A stretch of 25,015 bases of DNA from CAZSNT01 sp964607765. GTDB taxonomy: Bacteria; Verrucomicrobiota; Lentisphaeria; Oligosphaerales; JABHEG01. Shown piece by piece: positions 15,500-23,980 of the stretch. Within the stretch, counting starts at the first letter, position 1. Every line of letters starts with the position of its first letter. Under the pieces are notes generated by a model. That model saw only the letters and a list, made by a program, of their open reading frames with translations. It ran no database searches and was not told where the DNA came from. The position numbers were made by a program, and so were the translations under genes. The stretch spans positions 1 through 25,015 of the forward strand of contig CAZSNT010000148.1 in assembly GCA_964607765.1 (NCBI GenBank). The letters run 5' to 3'.

Positions 15500-17858
15500 C
15501 TAGTCCGCGGCCAGTTTCGAGTACCCGACCACCAGCTCGCCGCCCGTGGTCCGGCCGATCAGCTTACCAACGAAGTTCCTCTCAGTGATCCCGTTGCCGG
15601 TTCCGTCAAAAACGACCACCAGGCCGTCTTCATGATCCATGGTGTCCTTCACCTGCGCGCCGGTGCCGTAGTTGACGGTCTCCGAAGCGCCGTAGCGGAG
15701 GGACTCGAGATCCAGGTCGGCGGCAGCGTCGAAGCCTGCTTCCGAGTGGATGAGCAGGCGGATTTCTGCGGAGTCCGCAGTTACGGGCTCGTTGTTCAGC
15801 ATCGTCAGGCGCTTGGGCACGGTGAGCGGGATGACCAGATGCTTGGAGCTGTGGTTGTCGCTGCCGTAATCATCGGCCTTCGGAACATCGATGGCCGCCA
15901 GCGACAGGTGTGTGGCACGGCCATGCTCGTCCTGGAGCACCATGGGGCGCTCGACTTTGTACCANNNNNNNNNNNNNNNNNNNNNNNNNNNNNNNNNNNN
16001 NNNNNNNNNNNNNNNNNNNNNNNNNNNNNNNNNNNNNNNNNNNNNNNNNNNNNNNNNNNNNNNNGTACCACATGGTCGGATCTTCCACGCCTGACCTACG
16101 GTACGTCTCAGGAATCGTCATGTTCTCCGCCGTGATACCCGACACCACGTCGTAAGGCCCGAGGATTCCGCGCGTGCTGCGCATCATCGCGCCCACCTTG
16201 GTCACAAACAGGAAGCTGCCGTCCTCGCAGTGAACCCCGGAGAGGTTCCGGCTGAGCCGGTAATCGTTTACGTAGTTTGGCGGGACGTTGATCTTCATCT
16301 CGCCTTTGAGCTGCCAGGGCCCGTTCATGGTGTCGGACGTGAAGATCATGGGTTCCCAACTGATCAGCGAATACAGGGCATACGTCCCGTCGTTCAGCAG
16401 GACGATCGTCGGATTATGCCCCAGCCCGGCCTTGTAGTCGTAGACAGTGTCCCGCTTCACCACGTAGGGGCCGGTCGGCTTGTCCGACACGACGTGCGCC
16501 ACCGTGGAATCCGGCCAGGCCCAATGCCCCCTGCGGTCGTCCTCAGGCCAACGGGTCACGCAGATGTGGTACTTGCCGTCCACGCGATCCCTGACCACCT
16601 TGCCGCCCCAGTAGCTCCAGAAGGGATCCTCTACGCCGTTGTCCGGATCGCGCGGCCGCACGCCCTCCGCGCCCCACAGATCCGAACGCAGTTGCTCGTG
16701 GATCGGCATGGGCCGGATCAGATCGCTGAAGGACGCGCCACGAACGGTTTTCACCCGCGCTGTGGCGATCGCAGACTTCGGCCCGGTATTGCCGCTGTAG
16801 TCGACCGCCACCACTGCATAGCTGTTGTCGACGCCCTTGATCGGCAACAGGTCCTCGAACCCCCCGCCGGTTACATGGGGCGCGATGCAGGCCATGTGGC
16901 TGCCATCGGGATCACTGCGGAACACCTTGTAGAACGCCACGTCGTCCCGACTTCTCCAGGTCAGCTTCACCGTCCAGTCCTCGCCGACGGCTGCCAAGCT
17001 CCGCGGGGCCTCGGGAGGGACTGTGTCGAGCTTGCGTCCCTGAACGACCGATGAGACCGACGTGCCCCGCTTCAGGGCATAGAAGTAGGTCTTCCCGTTG
17101 ATGATGGAGTTGTCGATCCAACGGTTGCCGCTCACGCTTTCGGCTGCCCTCTGAAACCCTTTACGTTCCTCATCGCTGCGGTAGATGTCGTACGCCTCGT
17201 TCTGAGCCCCGTTCCAGGTCAGTTCGATACCGGCATCCACGGCATTGGCGGCCGGGGCGCCGATCGGCGTTCTCCCCCCGGGCAACACCTTCAGGTCCAC
17301 CCAATCGACGTAGACCTTGATGCCGTGGGTCGACTCAAGCGTCAGCCTGACCTTCGGCATGCCGAGTTCCGCATCCTCGGGCGTGACGGTGTAGAAGCCC
17401 TGGTAGACTTGCGGTTTCTCCGGTCCGTTTGGGACCTTGACCCGGCTGGCTGCCACGCGCTCCTGATCGCCGAATACCAGCGAGAAGCTGACGCGGCCGT
17501 CGCAGGGGTATTCGGTATTGGAGGCGAACCGCCAGGCAAGCACATCCCCGCGGTCGAGACGCTTCAGTTCGGTATGGTCCAGCACTCGCGACTCAACCGT
17601 GGCAACCGTCGCTCCGTCGTTCATCATGCGGCCGTCGGCCAGTCCGACCTTGCCGTTACCTTTCACGATTTGGGTTGTCCAACGCGGCGATTGAAGCGCC
17701 TTACGCCAGGGAGCGCGCCGGATCATGTCAAAGTCGCCGTCCAGCACGCTCTCGCCCGGGATGTTGCTGCCAATCAGGACAACTTCCGTGCTTACGGCTG
17801 CCGAGGGCAGCAGGGCGGACATGCTGAGTGCCATCAATGACATTGCTGTTCTTCTCAT
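15500..17858 (-). CDS. GH43-like exported protein with FN3 domains, interrupted by a scaffold gap
   Basis: 598 codons are readable before the gap and 155 after it. A signal peptide (~1-24) is followed by an uncharacterised beta-rich domain (~25-195), two fibronectin-III-like domains (~200-275 and ~280-370), and a five-bladed-propeller region from ~375 with the acidic VEDPFW and VEDPTMWY segments typical of GH43-like folds. The tail continues WYKVERPMVLQDE and ends in a small beta domain. The ATG at 17858 overlaps the stop of the FAD oxidoreductase by 4 bp (ATGA), so the two are translationally coupled. The two sides of the gap are in different frames only because 100 N is not a multiple of three, so I treat the gene as intact. 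Family members are often annotated as GH43-like hydrolases of unknown substrate. Confidence 0.78.
15965..16064. other. Scaffold gap of 100 N
   Basis: Exactly 100 N, a conventional placeholder. Both edges show GTACCA, coding Trp-Tyr on the minus strand on each side. Frame preservation of the surrounding gene needs a true length divisible by three. Comparison with the usual propeller layout suggests a few tens of residues are missing. Confidence 0.95.
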
Positions 17859-20800
17859 TGTTCTTCGTTGTACGCACGGATTTCGTAGATGCGGGCAGAC
17901 TTGTCGCCGTTGGTAGCCGTGATCAGCACGCGGATCTGCGGAGTCCGCACTGCCGGGAACCGATGGATGCGGCGGCGCTGGTAGTTGTTCTTCACAGCGG
18001 CCACGGTCTGCCACCCGGCCTCGGTCATGACCTGAACCTGATAGTCCCGCACGCATTCCGGCGGCATCCGCTCTTCGAGTTTGAACTGCCACGTGCAGTA
18101 GCGTTTCGCTGCCAGGTTTGTGTCGAAGGTGAGATAGACGGCATTGACCGTTCTCTCTTTCCCGAAATCCAGTTCTACCCATTGCGGCATCGCCTGTCCC
18201 GGATCAGAGGCCCACATGTTGGGCGGGACCTTGCTGAGCCACATTTCCATGTTGTCATCGATTGGACGGGTGAGTCCGTTGATGACGCTGTAGGCGTTGT
18301 GACTCAGTGACTTGTTGCTGGAGGCCTTGACGCCCGCAGAGAGCGCCAGGTCGGCCGGGTCCTCGTTGCGGAGATGCAGGATCGTCAGATCATCCTTCAG
18401 GAGCTGCTGCTGCAGTTCCGCAATATGTGATTCGTAGATTCCACGCGGTGTAGTTCCGTGCTTCCTGCAGAGGGCCGCCGCGGTACCGATGATCTGCCCC
18501 ATCATGCCCGTCGTGCCCTGCACCCGGGCGGTGCCGAGCGTCACATGCGTCACCGACACATGCCGACCGGCCATGAGCATGTTGGGAACATCCCTCGAAT
18601 AGAGAATGCGGAACGGAATGCTCCCGGGCTTAATGATCGTCTCATAGTCGTAGGGACTTCCCGGGGAGAAGATGCCGAGGGGATGGTGGACATCGAGCTT
18701 CCACACGAAGTACCCAACACGGTCCGGAAACACGGTTCGGTTCAGCGCATCACTCTCGACGTAAATATAGTCACCGACCAGCCGCCGAGTCTCGCGTTTG
18801 GCATTCGTGATGGGGATGAACTTCAGTTGGTAGTTGGCCGCATTCTCCGCAAGGTTGGAGTGGTTCTTGATCCAGTTGTAGTAGGAGAGGCTGACGCGGA
18901 GCAAATCGTCCCGCGCCCACTCCGGGTCCCACAGGTCATCGTTACGCCCGTGGTTCTCCGTCCACCAATTGCCGGCTCTGTAGCCGTTTTCATACTTGGG
19001 GCGCTTCAGGTAGCCTTCTCGATTGCCTCTCAGGTCATACACCCATTCCGGAGCATTGAACGCGATCGGCTTGCCCATGTCAATTGCCTGATAACCGAGG
19101 ATGGAGTTCTGCATGAGCGATCCGCTCATTGTGATGCCGTCCGCAATGTCCTTTGCATTGCTCTCGCCGAACATCTCCCGCGATTCGCGACCGAGCATCA
19201 CGTCGGCCCCGGCGTAGTACCCAAGCCAGCCGTCTCCCGTGCAGTCCGCGAACAGGTCTCCCGTATAGCGTGTGTGACGGCCATCGACCATGTTGAAGGC
19301 TCTCACCGCCTTGATCCGCTTCTTCCCGTCCACTTCCGCCTCAAAGACATGGGAGTTCAGGAACAGGCTGATATTCGGCTCGCCGGCGATAACAAGGTCG
19401 GCTCCCGAGGCCCATTTGCTCAGGTAGTTGTAGGAGTGAATTCGGCCGATCTCTTCGGTCAATCCTGTTTCGCGGCCTTTCCCGAAACTGGAGCCGCCCG
19501 AAACCGGCACGCCCATCTCGGCACTGTTGTTGCCCCCCACCATTGGGCGGTCCTGGATCAGAGCGACCTTTGCGCCGCCGCGGGCCGCCGCAATTGCCGC
19601 ATTGCAGCCGGCAACCCCGGCGCCCACCACCACGAAGTCGAAATGCCCCATCTCTTTCACGGGAACGGTTCCAAGCAGACGGTCGCGCATTGCGGGGTAG
19701 TCCTTCTGCTCCTGCCGAGGAACGAAGTCGGGATCACTGGACAGAATCAGCGCATCACATCGGCCGTAGAAACCGGTCAGGTCTTCCAGCTCAATCTCAG
19801 CATTGCCCTTGCTCAGCTGGAACGTTCCGCCGTCCTGCCAAACCCACGCACGCTGCTCCCTCGTGCCGAAGACAGTTTTGGATTTGGTGCCGCTGATGAG
19901 TACCGCGAACCGGCCCGGCGAGTGGCCTTCCGCCAGCCAGTTCTTGTTGCGGACCCACAGGCGATAGTCGCCGGCCTCAGGGATGTCAATGGTCGTCCGG
20001 GCGCTCTCGACTGGCGTACCAATGCCCGCCGCAATCAGGTAGGGAGACCCCATCTGCGGAACGAACTGAGTGTCCATCCACCATCCGCCGTAATCATCGA
20101 AATCCTCGGCGTCCACCCAGATCGTCCCAGGGACGACGGCTGTGGCGCTTCGCTTCTGAATCTTCTCGTAGAAGTCTGTGAAGCGGTTCTCGCGGCGTGC
20201 CATCTCATAGTGTCCCCGGTAGCTTGCCAGGGCGATCTCCCTGGATGTGGCCGCCCTTGCTTCGAGCTTTACCTCGTCGAGGGTCCCTACGGAGACCGTT
20301 TTGCCGTTCACGGCCCCAAGAAAGCAATCAGAGGCGCTCTTTGATATTTCCCCGCCATCGTCCACCGGGATGGTCGCATCCAGGCCGCCGTTCACATAGA
20401 GACGGACTTCGGAGCCGTCATAGGTGGCCGCTACGTGCTGCCATCTGCCGTTTGGCCACTCCTTGTTGGTTGACTCGAAAACCTGTTTGCCGCCGCTGAG
20501 CCAGAGGGTCAGGGCCAGAGATTGGCTCGGAGACAGCCCGAAGGCGTAGGCCCCCTCTTTGCGGACAATCGTCGGCTCCTGTTCATACGGCGGAGCCCAC
20601 GGCTTGATCCACGCCTGAACCGTCAGCCCACGATCCGCAGTCAGGCTGTCATCGTTTCCGACGTTGATGCCCGCCTGCAACCCCAGTCGTCCCGCAGAGT
20701 TGACTGCGCCCATCATCCACTTGATTTCCTCGATGGTCCCGTCGTTCCCATTGCCGGAACTATCGGCAACCGCGGAGCCCACCCCGTCGTCAAGACGCCA

Positions 20801-20941
20801 ATGGGCCATGAGGTGCTGTTCCGCTCCCATCGCGCCCATGCTGGACGCTGCCAGCACGGCAGCGAACACTGTTCGAACCAACACTTGATTGCTCCGTGTC
20901 AGCATAGTCAGCAGTCGTTGCGTGAATCGGTCTGCGGTCAT
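17855..20941 (-). CDS. LamG-FAD-dependent oxidoreductase-discoidin multidomain exported protein
   Basis: 1028 aa. ATG 20941 has AGGAG about 8 nt upstream, and a hydrophobic signal segment lies at ~21-40 (an internal Met13 start is also possible). A LamG/concanavalin-like domain (~44-240, starting MAHWRLDDG) is followed by a beta-sandwich (~270-400, opening VDAEDFDDYGGWW) and an FAD_oxidored-type flavoprotein domain with the dinucleotide motif GAGVAGCN (440-447) and MVGGNNSAEMG. A late GRHVSVTHVTLGTARVQG segment completes FAD binding. The final ~140 residues look like an F5/8-type (discoidin) carbohydrate-binding domain. It probably oxidises a glycan or sugar in the periplasm while anchored by its lectin-like ends. 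The substrate is unknown. It is coupled to the GH43-like gene by a 4-bp overlap. Confidence 0.85.
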   Translation of the reverse strand: MTADRFTQRLLTMLTRSNQVLVRTVFAAVLAASSMGAMGAEQHLMAHWRLDDGVGSAVADSSGNGNDGTIEEIKWMMGAVNSAGRLGLQAGINVGNDDSLTADRGLTVQAWIKPWAPPYEQEPTIVRKEGAYAFGLSPSQSLALTLWLSGGKQVFESTNKEWPNGRWQHVAATYDGSEVRLYVNGGLDATIPVDDGGEISKSASDCFLGAVNGKTVSVGTLDEVKLEARAATSREIALASYRGHYEMARRENRFTDFYEKIQKRSATAVVPGTIWVDAEDFDDYGGWWMDTQFVPQMGSPYLIAAGIGTPVESARTTIDIPEAGDYRLWVRNKNWLAEGHSPGRFAVLISGTKSKTVFGTREQRAWVWQDGGTFQLSKGNAEIELEDLTGFYGRCDALILSSDPDFVPRQEQKDYPAMRDRLLGTVPVKEMGHFDFVVVGAGVAGCNAAIAAARGGAKVALIQDRPMVGGNNSAEMGVPVSGGSSFGKGRETGLTEEIGRIHSYNYLSKWASGADLVIAGEPNISLFLNSHVFEAEVDGKKRIKAVRAFNMVDGRHTRYTGDLFADCTGDGWLGYYAGADVMLGRESREMFGESNAKDIADGITMSGSLMQNSILGYQAIDMGKPIAFNAPEWVYDLRGNREGYLKRPKYENGYRAGNWWTENHGRNDDLWDPEWARDDLLRVSLSYYNWIKNHSNLAENAANYQLKFIPITNAKRETRRLVGDYIYVESDALNRTVFPDRVGYFVWKLDVHHPLGIFSPGSPYDYETIIKPGSIPFRILYSRDVPNMLMAGRHVSVTHVTLGTARVQGTTGMMGQIIGTAAALCRKHGTTPRGIYESHIAELQQQLLKDDLTILHLRNEDPADLALSAGVKASSNKSLSHNAYSVINGLTRPIDDNMEMWLSKVPPNMWASDPGQAMPQWVELDFGKERTVNAVYLTFDTNLAAKRYCTWQFKLEERMPPECVRDYQVQVMTEAGWQTVAAVKNNYQRRRIHRFPAVRTPQIRVLITATNGDKSARIYEIRAYNEEQ

Positions 20942-20970
20942 GTCTGCCTCTCCTGTTTCTGTTGGGGAGT

Positions 20971-21040
20971 TCGAGATCTGTCGAAACCTGTCGATGCCTC
21001 TCGAATCCTGTCGGACGATCGACGGGCACCGGGAGGGATT
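20971..21040. repeat. 10-bp phased repeat (copy R4), upstream of the FAD oxidoreductase
   Basis: TCG begins at 20971, 20981, 20991, 21001 and 21011 in units TCGAGATCTG, TCGAAACCTG, TCGATGCCTC, TCGAATCCTG and TCGGACGATC, then GACGGGCACC begins a partial return arm. 21001-21031 matches 21869-21899 of copy R5 at 29 of 31 positions. It lies 29 bp upstream of the ATG at 20941. Confidence 0.8.
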
Positions 21041-21073
21041 AACGGGCCTCGCGGGGCCTACCGGCGACCCCGG

Positions 21074-21805
21074 TCACACCTGACGCACTCCTCGGCACTC
21101 AGGATAGCCTGTACACCCCCAGAATTGCCGGCCGGCGTTCGGGCCTGCACGAGCCGTGCGCCTGTGCATGGGCTTGCCGCATTCAGGACAACCGGGTGCA
21201 TCTTCCTGTCGTGCGCGTTCAGCAACACGGGCCTCTGTCAACTTCTCCCGGAAGCCACCTTGTTCAGTGAACCTCTGGCCTTGGGCTCTGACTTGGTGTT
21301 CGAGCATGTTGATCGTTCGGCTCAGCAGAATCAACAGGCAGTTGGCGACTGCCTCCTGATCATCGGAGCCCAGCCATTGCGCAAACTTCGCTTCCTGGGC
21401 CAGGATATGGGCGCAAGAGTCACGCACCACGTCTCGGCTGTAGTTCGGCCTGTCGAGGCGAAGCGAGTAGATACGCTGGGATTCCTGGGAGTCGGTACTC
21501 CAGGGAAGCAAGCCGTGCCGCAGCAGCCATTTCTCATAGTCGCCTTTCAGTTCCGATAGGCTGGCGTGTGCGACATTGGTCAGTCTCATCTCTGTTTCTT
21601 TCGACGTGCTCGTACGCTCATTGCCTTCCACGTTGTTCATTACGCCCGAACGGGCGGCTTGCGTCATCTGATCATACTGGCGTCCCGTCGGGTCCAACCG
21701 CCGCGTCAGGAACTTCTCACAGAAACGGAACGTGGCAAGCTGGATGATGCTGCCCATGATCCACGAATCCAGCCAGCGGAACCCACCCGTTCGGTCAAAA
21801 CGCAC
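21074..21805 (-). CDS. Four-helix-bundle suffix protein with C-terminal topoisomerase-type zinc ribbon
   Basis: 243 aa. Start is GTG at 21805, with GGAGG 8 nt upstream. Residues ~20-200 are helical and match the S23-like four-helix-bundle family (FRFCEKFL, then DQMTQAARSGVMNNVEGN, then SELKGDYEKWLL). Around 205-243 is a zinc ribbon CPECGKPM...FWGCTGYPEC, as in the C-terminal part of topoisomerase I. This combination is the known "four helix bundle suffix" arrangement, usually encoded as a free-standing gene; its function is not established. Cytoplasmic, no signal peptide. It separates two polysaccharide gene clusters and is flanked on both sides by phased repeats R4 and R5. It does not obviously belong to glycan degradation. 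Confidence 0.85.
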   Translation of the reverse strand: MRFDRTGGFRWLDSWIMGSIIQLATFRFCEKFLTRRLDPTGRQYDQMTQAARSGVMNNVEGNERTSTSKETEMRLTNVAHASLSELKGDYEKWLLRHGLLPWSTDSQESQRIYSLRLDRPNYSRDVVRDSCAHILAQEAKFAQWLGSDDQEAVANCLLILLSRTINMLEHQVRAQGQRFTEQGGFREKLTEARVAERARQEDAPGCPECGKPMHRRTARAGPNAGRQFWGCTGYPECRGVRQV

Positions 21806-21835
21806 TGGGGTGTCCTCCCTCTCTTTGCTGGTTCT

Positions 21836-21927
21836 TTGTCGGTTCCCTTCGATGCCTGCCGGCTCCTGTCGAATCCTGGCGGACGACCGACGGGCACCGA
21901 TAGCAATCGAGAGGAATCGACAGGGCT
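21836..21927. repeat. 10-bp phased palindromic repeat (copy R5), upstream of the four-helix-bundle gene
   Basis: Left arm: TCGGTTCCCT, TCGATGCCTG, CCGGCTCCTG and TCGAATCCTG at 21839, 21849, 21859 and 21869. Right arm: CGACGGGCAC, CGATAGCAAT, CGAGAGGAAT and CGACAGGG-type units. The arms can form an imperfect hairpin with its apex near 21884. It is 31 bp upstream of the GTG start at 21805. Confidence 0.8.
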
Positions 21928-22046
21928 CGAGCCTTCACTGCATTAACGCTTTCATATATCAGCTTGTTTGTGATCCTGTCGGGCTGCCCCAGCAGAAGAG
22001 CTCGGAAGCGCCAGGCTTCAAGGGCCTCGTCCTGGTCCTGAAAGGC

Positions 22047-23582
22047 CTACCGGAGCTTGCTCAGGTCACGCGTCGGTTTGATCGTCGGATCCGAATCGGC
22101 ATCGACATAATTGGGCGGCTTCTTGAAATGGGGGCCGTCGAACTTCACCCGAGTCTCCGGAACCCACTTCTTCATCTCGGCAACCACCTCGGCGTGTTCC
22201 GGCGCACGGATCAGGTTCGTCCACTCCATGGGGTCCTGCGTCAGGTTGTAGAGTTCTTCCACCCCGGAAAGCGACCGGATGTAGTGCCAGCGCTCACCCA
22301 TGACTGACGTGCCCCCGTTGGAGACGGTGACGCCGGGGAACTCCCAAGTTGCCGTCGGATTCCCAAGGAGCGCCGAGAAATCATGCCCGTCGAGTTCCTT
22401 CTCCGGCAGCCCGCAGAGCCCAACGAGGGTTGGGTAGATGTCAATGAGATTGACGTTGCGATCGCAATACTGGAGGTCCTTCATCCCGGGAAGCCGGACC
22501 ATGAACGGCGTCTTCGCCGATTCGGCCCAAAGCGTGTTCTTCAGGTAGCGCTGCTTCTCGCCCAGGTGCCAGCCGTGGTCGCCCCAGATGACCACGATCG
22601 TGTTGTCGGCGTAACGGCTCTTCCCGAGCGCGTCGAGAACAATCCCTAGGCAGGCATCGGCGTAACTGACGGAAGCCAGGTAGGCGCGGGTGGCTTCCTT
22701 CTCGAGTCCATGCTTCTTGATCCATCGGTACTCTCCGGTCGGCTTGTAAGCAGGCTTCCCGTTGGGGAGCAGGATATCGTCCAGGTCGCTCTCCAGTACT
22801 TCCGGTGTCTTGATGGCATCCAGGTCGTATTGGCCAAAGAACTCCTTCGGCACGAACCAGGGCAGGTGAGGCTTGATAATGCCGACCGCCATGAAGAACG
22901 GCTTCTCGAAATCGCGGTCAAGTGCTTCCCGCGCCCAGTCCGCCACCAGATAGTCGACCGTCTTCTCGAACGGCTTGGTGGTGGGCCCCCAGCTCAGCTT
23001 GCAGTCTTTCGCTTTGAAGTCCGGGGACGCCTTGCCGTTGATGATGCCGGCCTTGCTGCTGGTGTAGCTGTTCTTATCCGCGTTGTCTTTCACACCGCGG
23101 CGTGCCCGGGCATGCTCGTCGAATGCCCAGTGGCCGAAGTCCACACATTCGCCGGTCGCATGTTTGTGGAAGACCTTGCCGTTGGAGAGCGTGTGGTAGC
23201 CATGCTTCGAGAAGTACTCCGGCAACGTTGCGTGCGCCTTCACCAGATCCGTGTAGATCATGTTGGAGGCATTGCCGTACACGCCCGTCCGATGGGGCAT
23301 GAACCCCGATAGAATGGCCGAGCGTGACGGCCCGCAGATCGGGGCTGGGCAGACGGCGTTGCGGAAGACCACAGCGCCGCCTTCACAGAAGCGGTCCATG
23401 TTCGGGGTCTGCGCCTGAGGATGCCCTCCGAGCGGAGCAATCCAGTCATTGATGTCGTCAATCGCCACCATGAGGACGTTGATCCGGTCGCCGGGAGTCT
23501 GAGCCCGCAAGGCTGCAGCCAAGGCGAATGTGCCAAAGACCGCGAGTAGTGCCGCATTCCCGAACTGTTTGCTGTGGTTCAT
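22047..23582 (-). CDS. Exported sulfatase, iduronate-2-sulfatase-like
   Basis: 511 aa. The ATG at 23582 was chosen over a TTG two codons upstream. A signal peptide covers residues 1 to about 28 (ending ALRAQ). The metal site is AIDDINDW (Asp42, Asp43), and the formylglycine signature is CGPSR with Cys83. FFMAVGIIKPHLPWFVP and GDHGWHLGEK are the later hallmarks of the iduronate-2-sulfatase-like subgroup. The start overlaps the stop of the truncated Gfo/Idh gene by 4 bp, although that junction may itself be the product of a deletion. It is predicted to hydrolyse 2-O-type sulfate esters of uronic acids or related sugars in the periplasm; family members in this group have varied substrates. The reading frame stays open beyond its TAG. 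Confidence 0.92.
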   Translation of the reverse strand: MNHSKQFGNAALLAVFGTFALAAALRAQTPGDRINVLMVAIDDINDWIAPLGGHPQAQTPNMDRFCEGGAVVFRNAVCPAPICGPSRSAILSGFMPHRTGVYGNASNMIYTDLVKAHATLPEYFSKHGYHTLSNGKVFHKHATGECVDFGHWAFDEHARARRGVKDNADKNSYTSSKAGIINGKASPDFKAKDCKLSWGPTTKPFEKTVDYLVADWAREALDRDFEKPFFMAVGIIKPHLPWFVPKEFFGQYDLDAIKTPEVLESDLDDILLPNGKPAYKPTGEYRWIKKHGLEKEATRAYLASVSYADACLGIVLDALGKSRYADNTIVVIWGDHGWHLGEKQRYLKNTLWAESAKTPFMVRLPGMKDLQYCDRNVNLIDIYPTLVGLCGLPEKELDGHDFSALLGNPTATWEFPGVTVSNGGTSVMGERWHYIRSLSGVEELYNLTQDPMEWTNLIRAPEHAEVVAEMKKWVPETRVKFDGPHFKKPPNYVDADSDPTIKPTRDLSKLR

Positions 23583-23965
23583 AACCAATTCTCTCGCTTC
23601 CCCAATTCCATCGACGCAATCGTCGCCGGGAAGTGGGTATGATCAGGGGTTGAGACCAGGACAACGTCAATCTCGTTGTGGTGCCTGTCCAGCATCCGCC
23701 GGAAGTCCTGGAAACGGGGGACGTCGGGGTGCTTCTCGTAAGCCTTCGCCGCTCGGGTGTGGTCGACATCGCAGAAAGCCACGATGTTCTCCTTCCCGGC
23801 ACGACCGACAGCCATGCCGCCCATGCCCCCAGCTCCGACAACCGCGACATTGAGCTTCTCATTGGCGGGTCGCCCGGGCTTGCCAACAGCAAACATCGGC
23901 AGCACGGATGACGACGCGGCGGCAAGGGCCGTCTTGCCGATGAAGTTCCTCCTGGATATGCCCAT
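23579..23965 (-). pseudogene. Gfo/Idh/MocA-family oxidoreductase, truncated
   Basis: 128 aa, where exported members of this family usually have 400 or more. The start (AGGAGAAAAA before ATG 23965) and a twin-arginine signal SRRNFIGKTALAAASSS are intact. The NAD-binding motif VVGAGGMGGMA and the STPDHTHFP strand are clear. After ATIASMELGK, where the family continues with an EKP-type catalytic segment (HVYVEKP), the frame reads RENWL and stops at 23579, exactly where the next sulfatase starts. The substrate-binding and catalytic domain is therefore absent. The remaining Rossmann half could bind NAD but not catalyse. It lies 15 bp after the upstream sulfatase, in the same operon. Confidence 0.85.
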
Positions 23966-23980
23966 TTTTTCTCCTCTTGA

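Noticed and set aside
15870..16064. Fusion protein read through the N run
   Set aside because: The frame through 100 N is artificial; the true continuation is in the frame ending at 15500.
18458..20344. 628-codon open frame on the + strand
   Set aside because: Antisense to the FAD oxidoreductase, whose motifs are clear. GC-rich codon bias opens the opposite frame, and its product has no recognisable domain.
20971..21927. Short tandem-repeat microsatellite explanation for the phased repeats
   Set aside because: Units differ at most positions and keep only TCG and CC with fixed spacing and a palindromic return, unlike slippage-made repeats.
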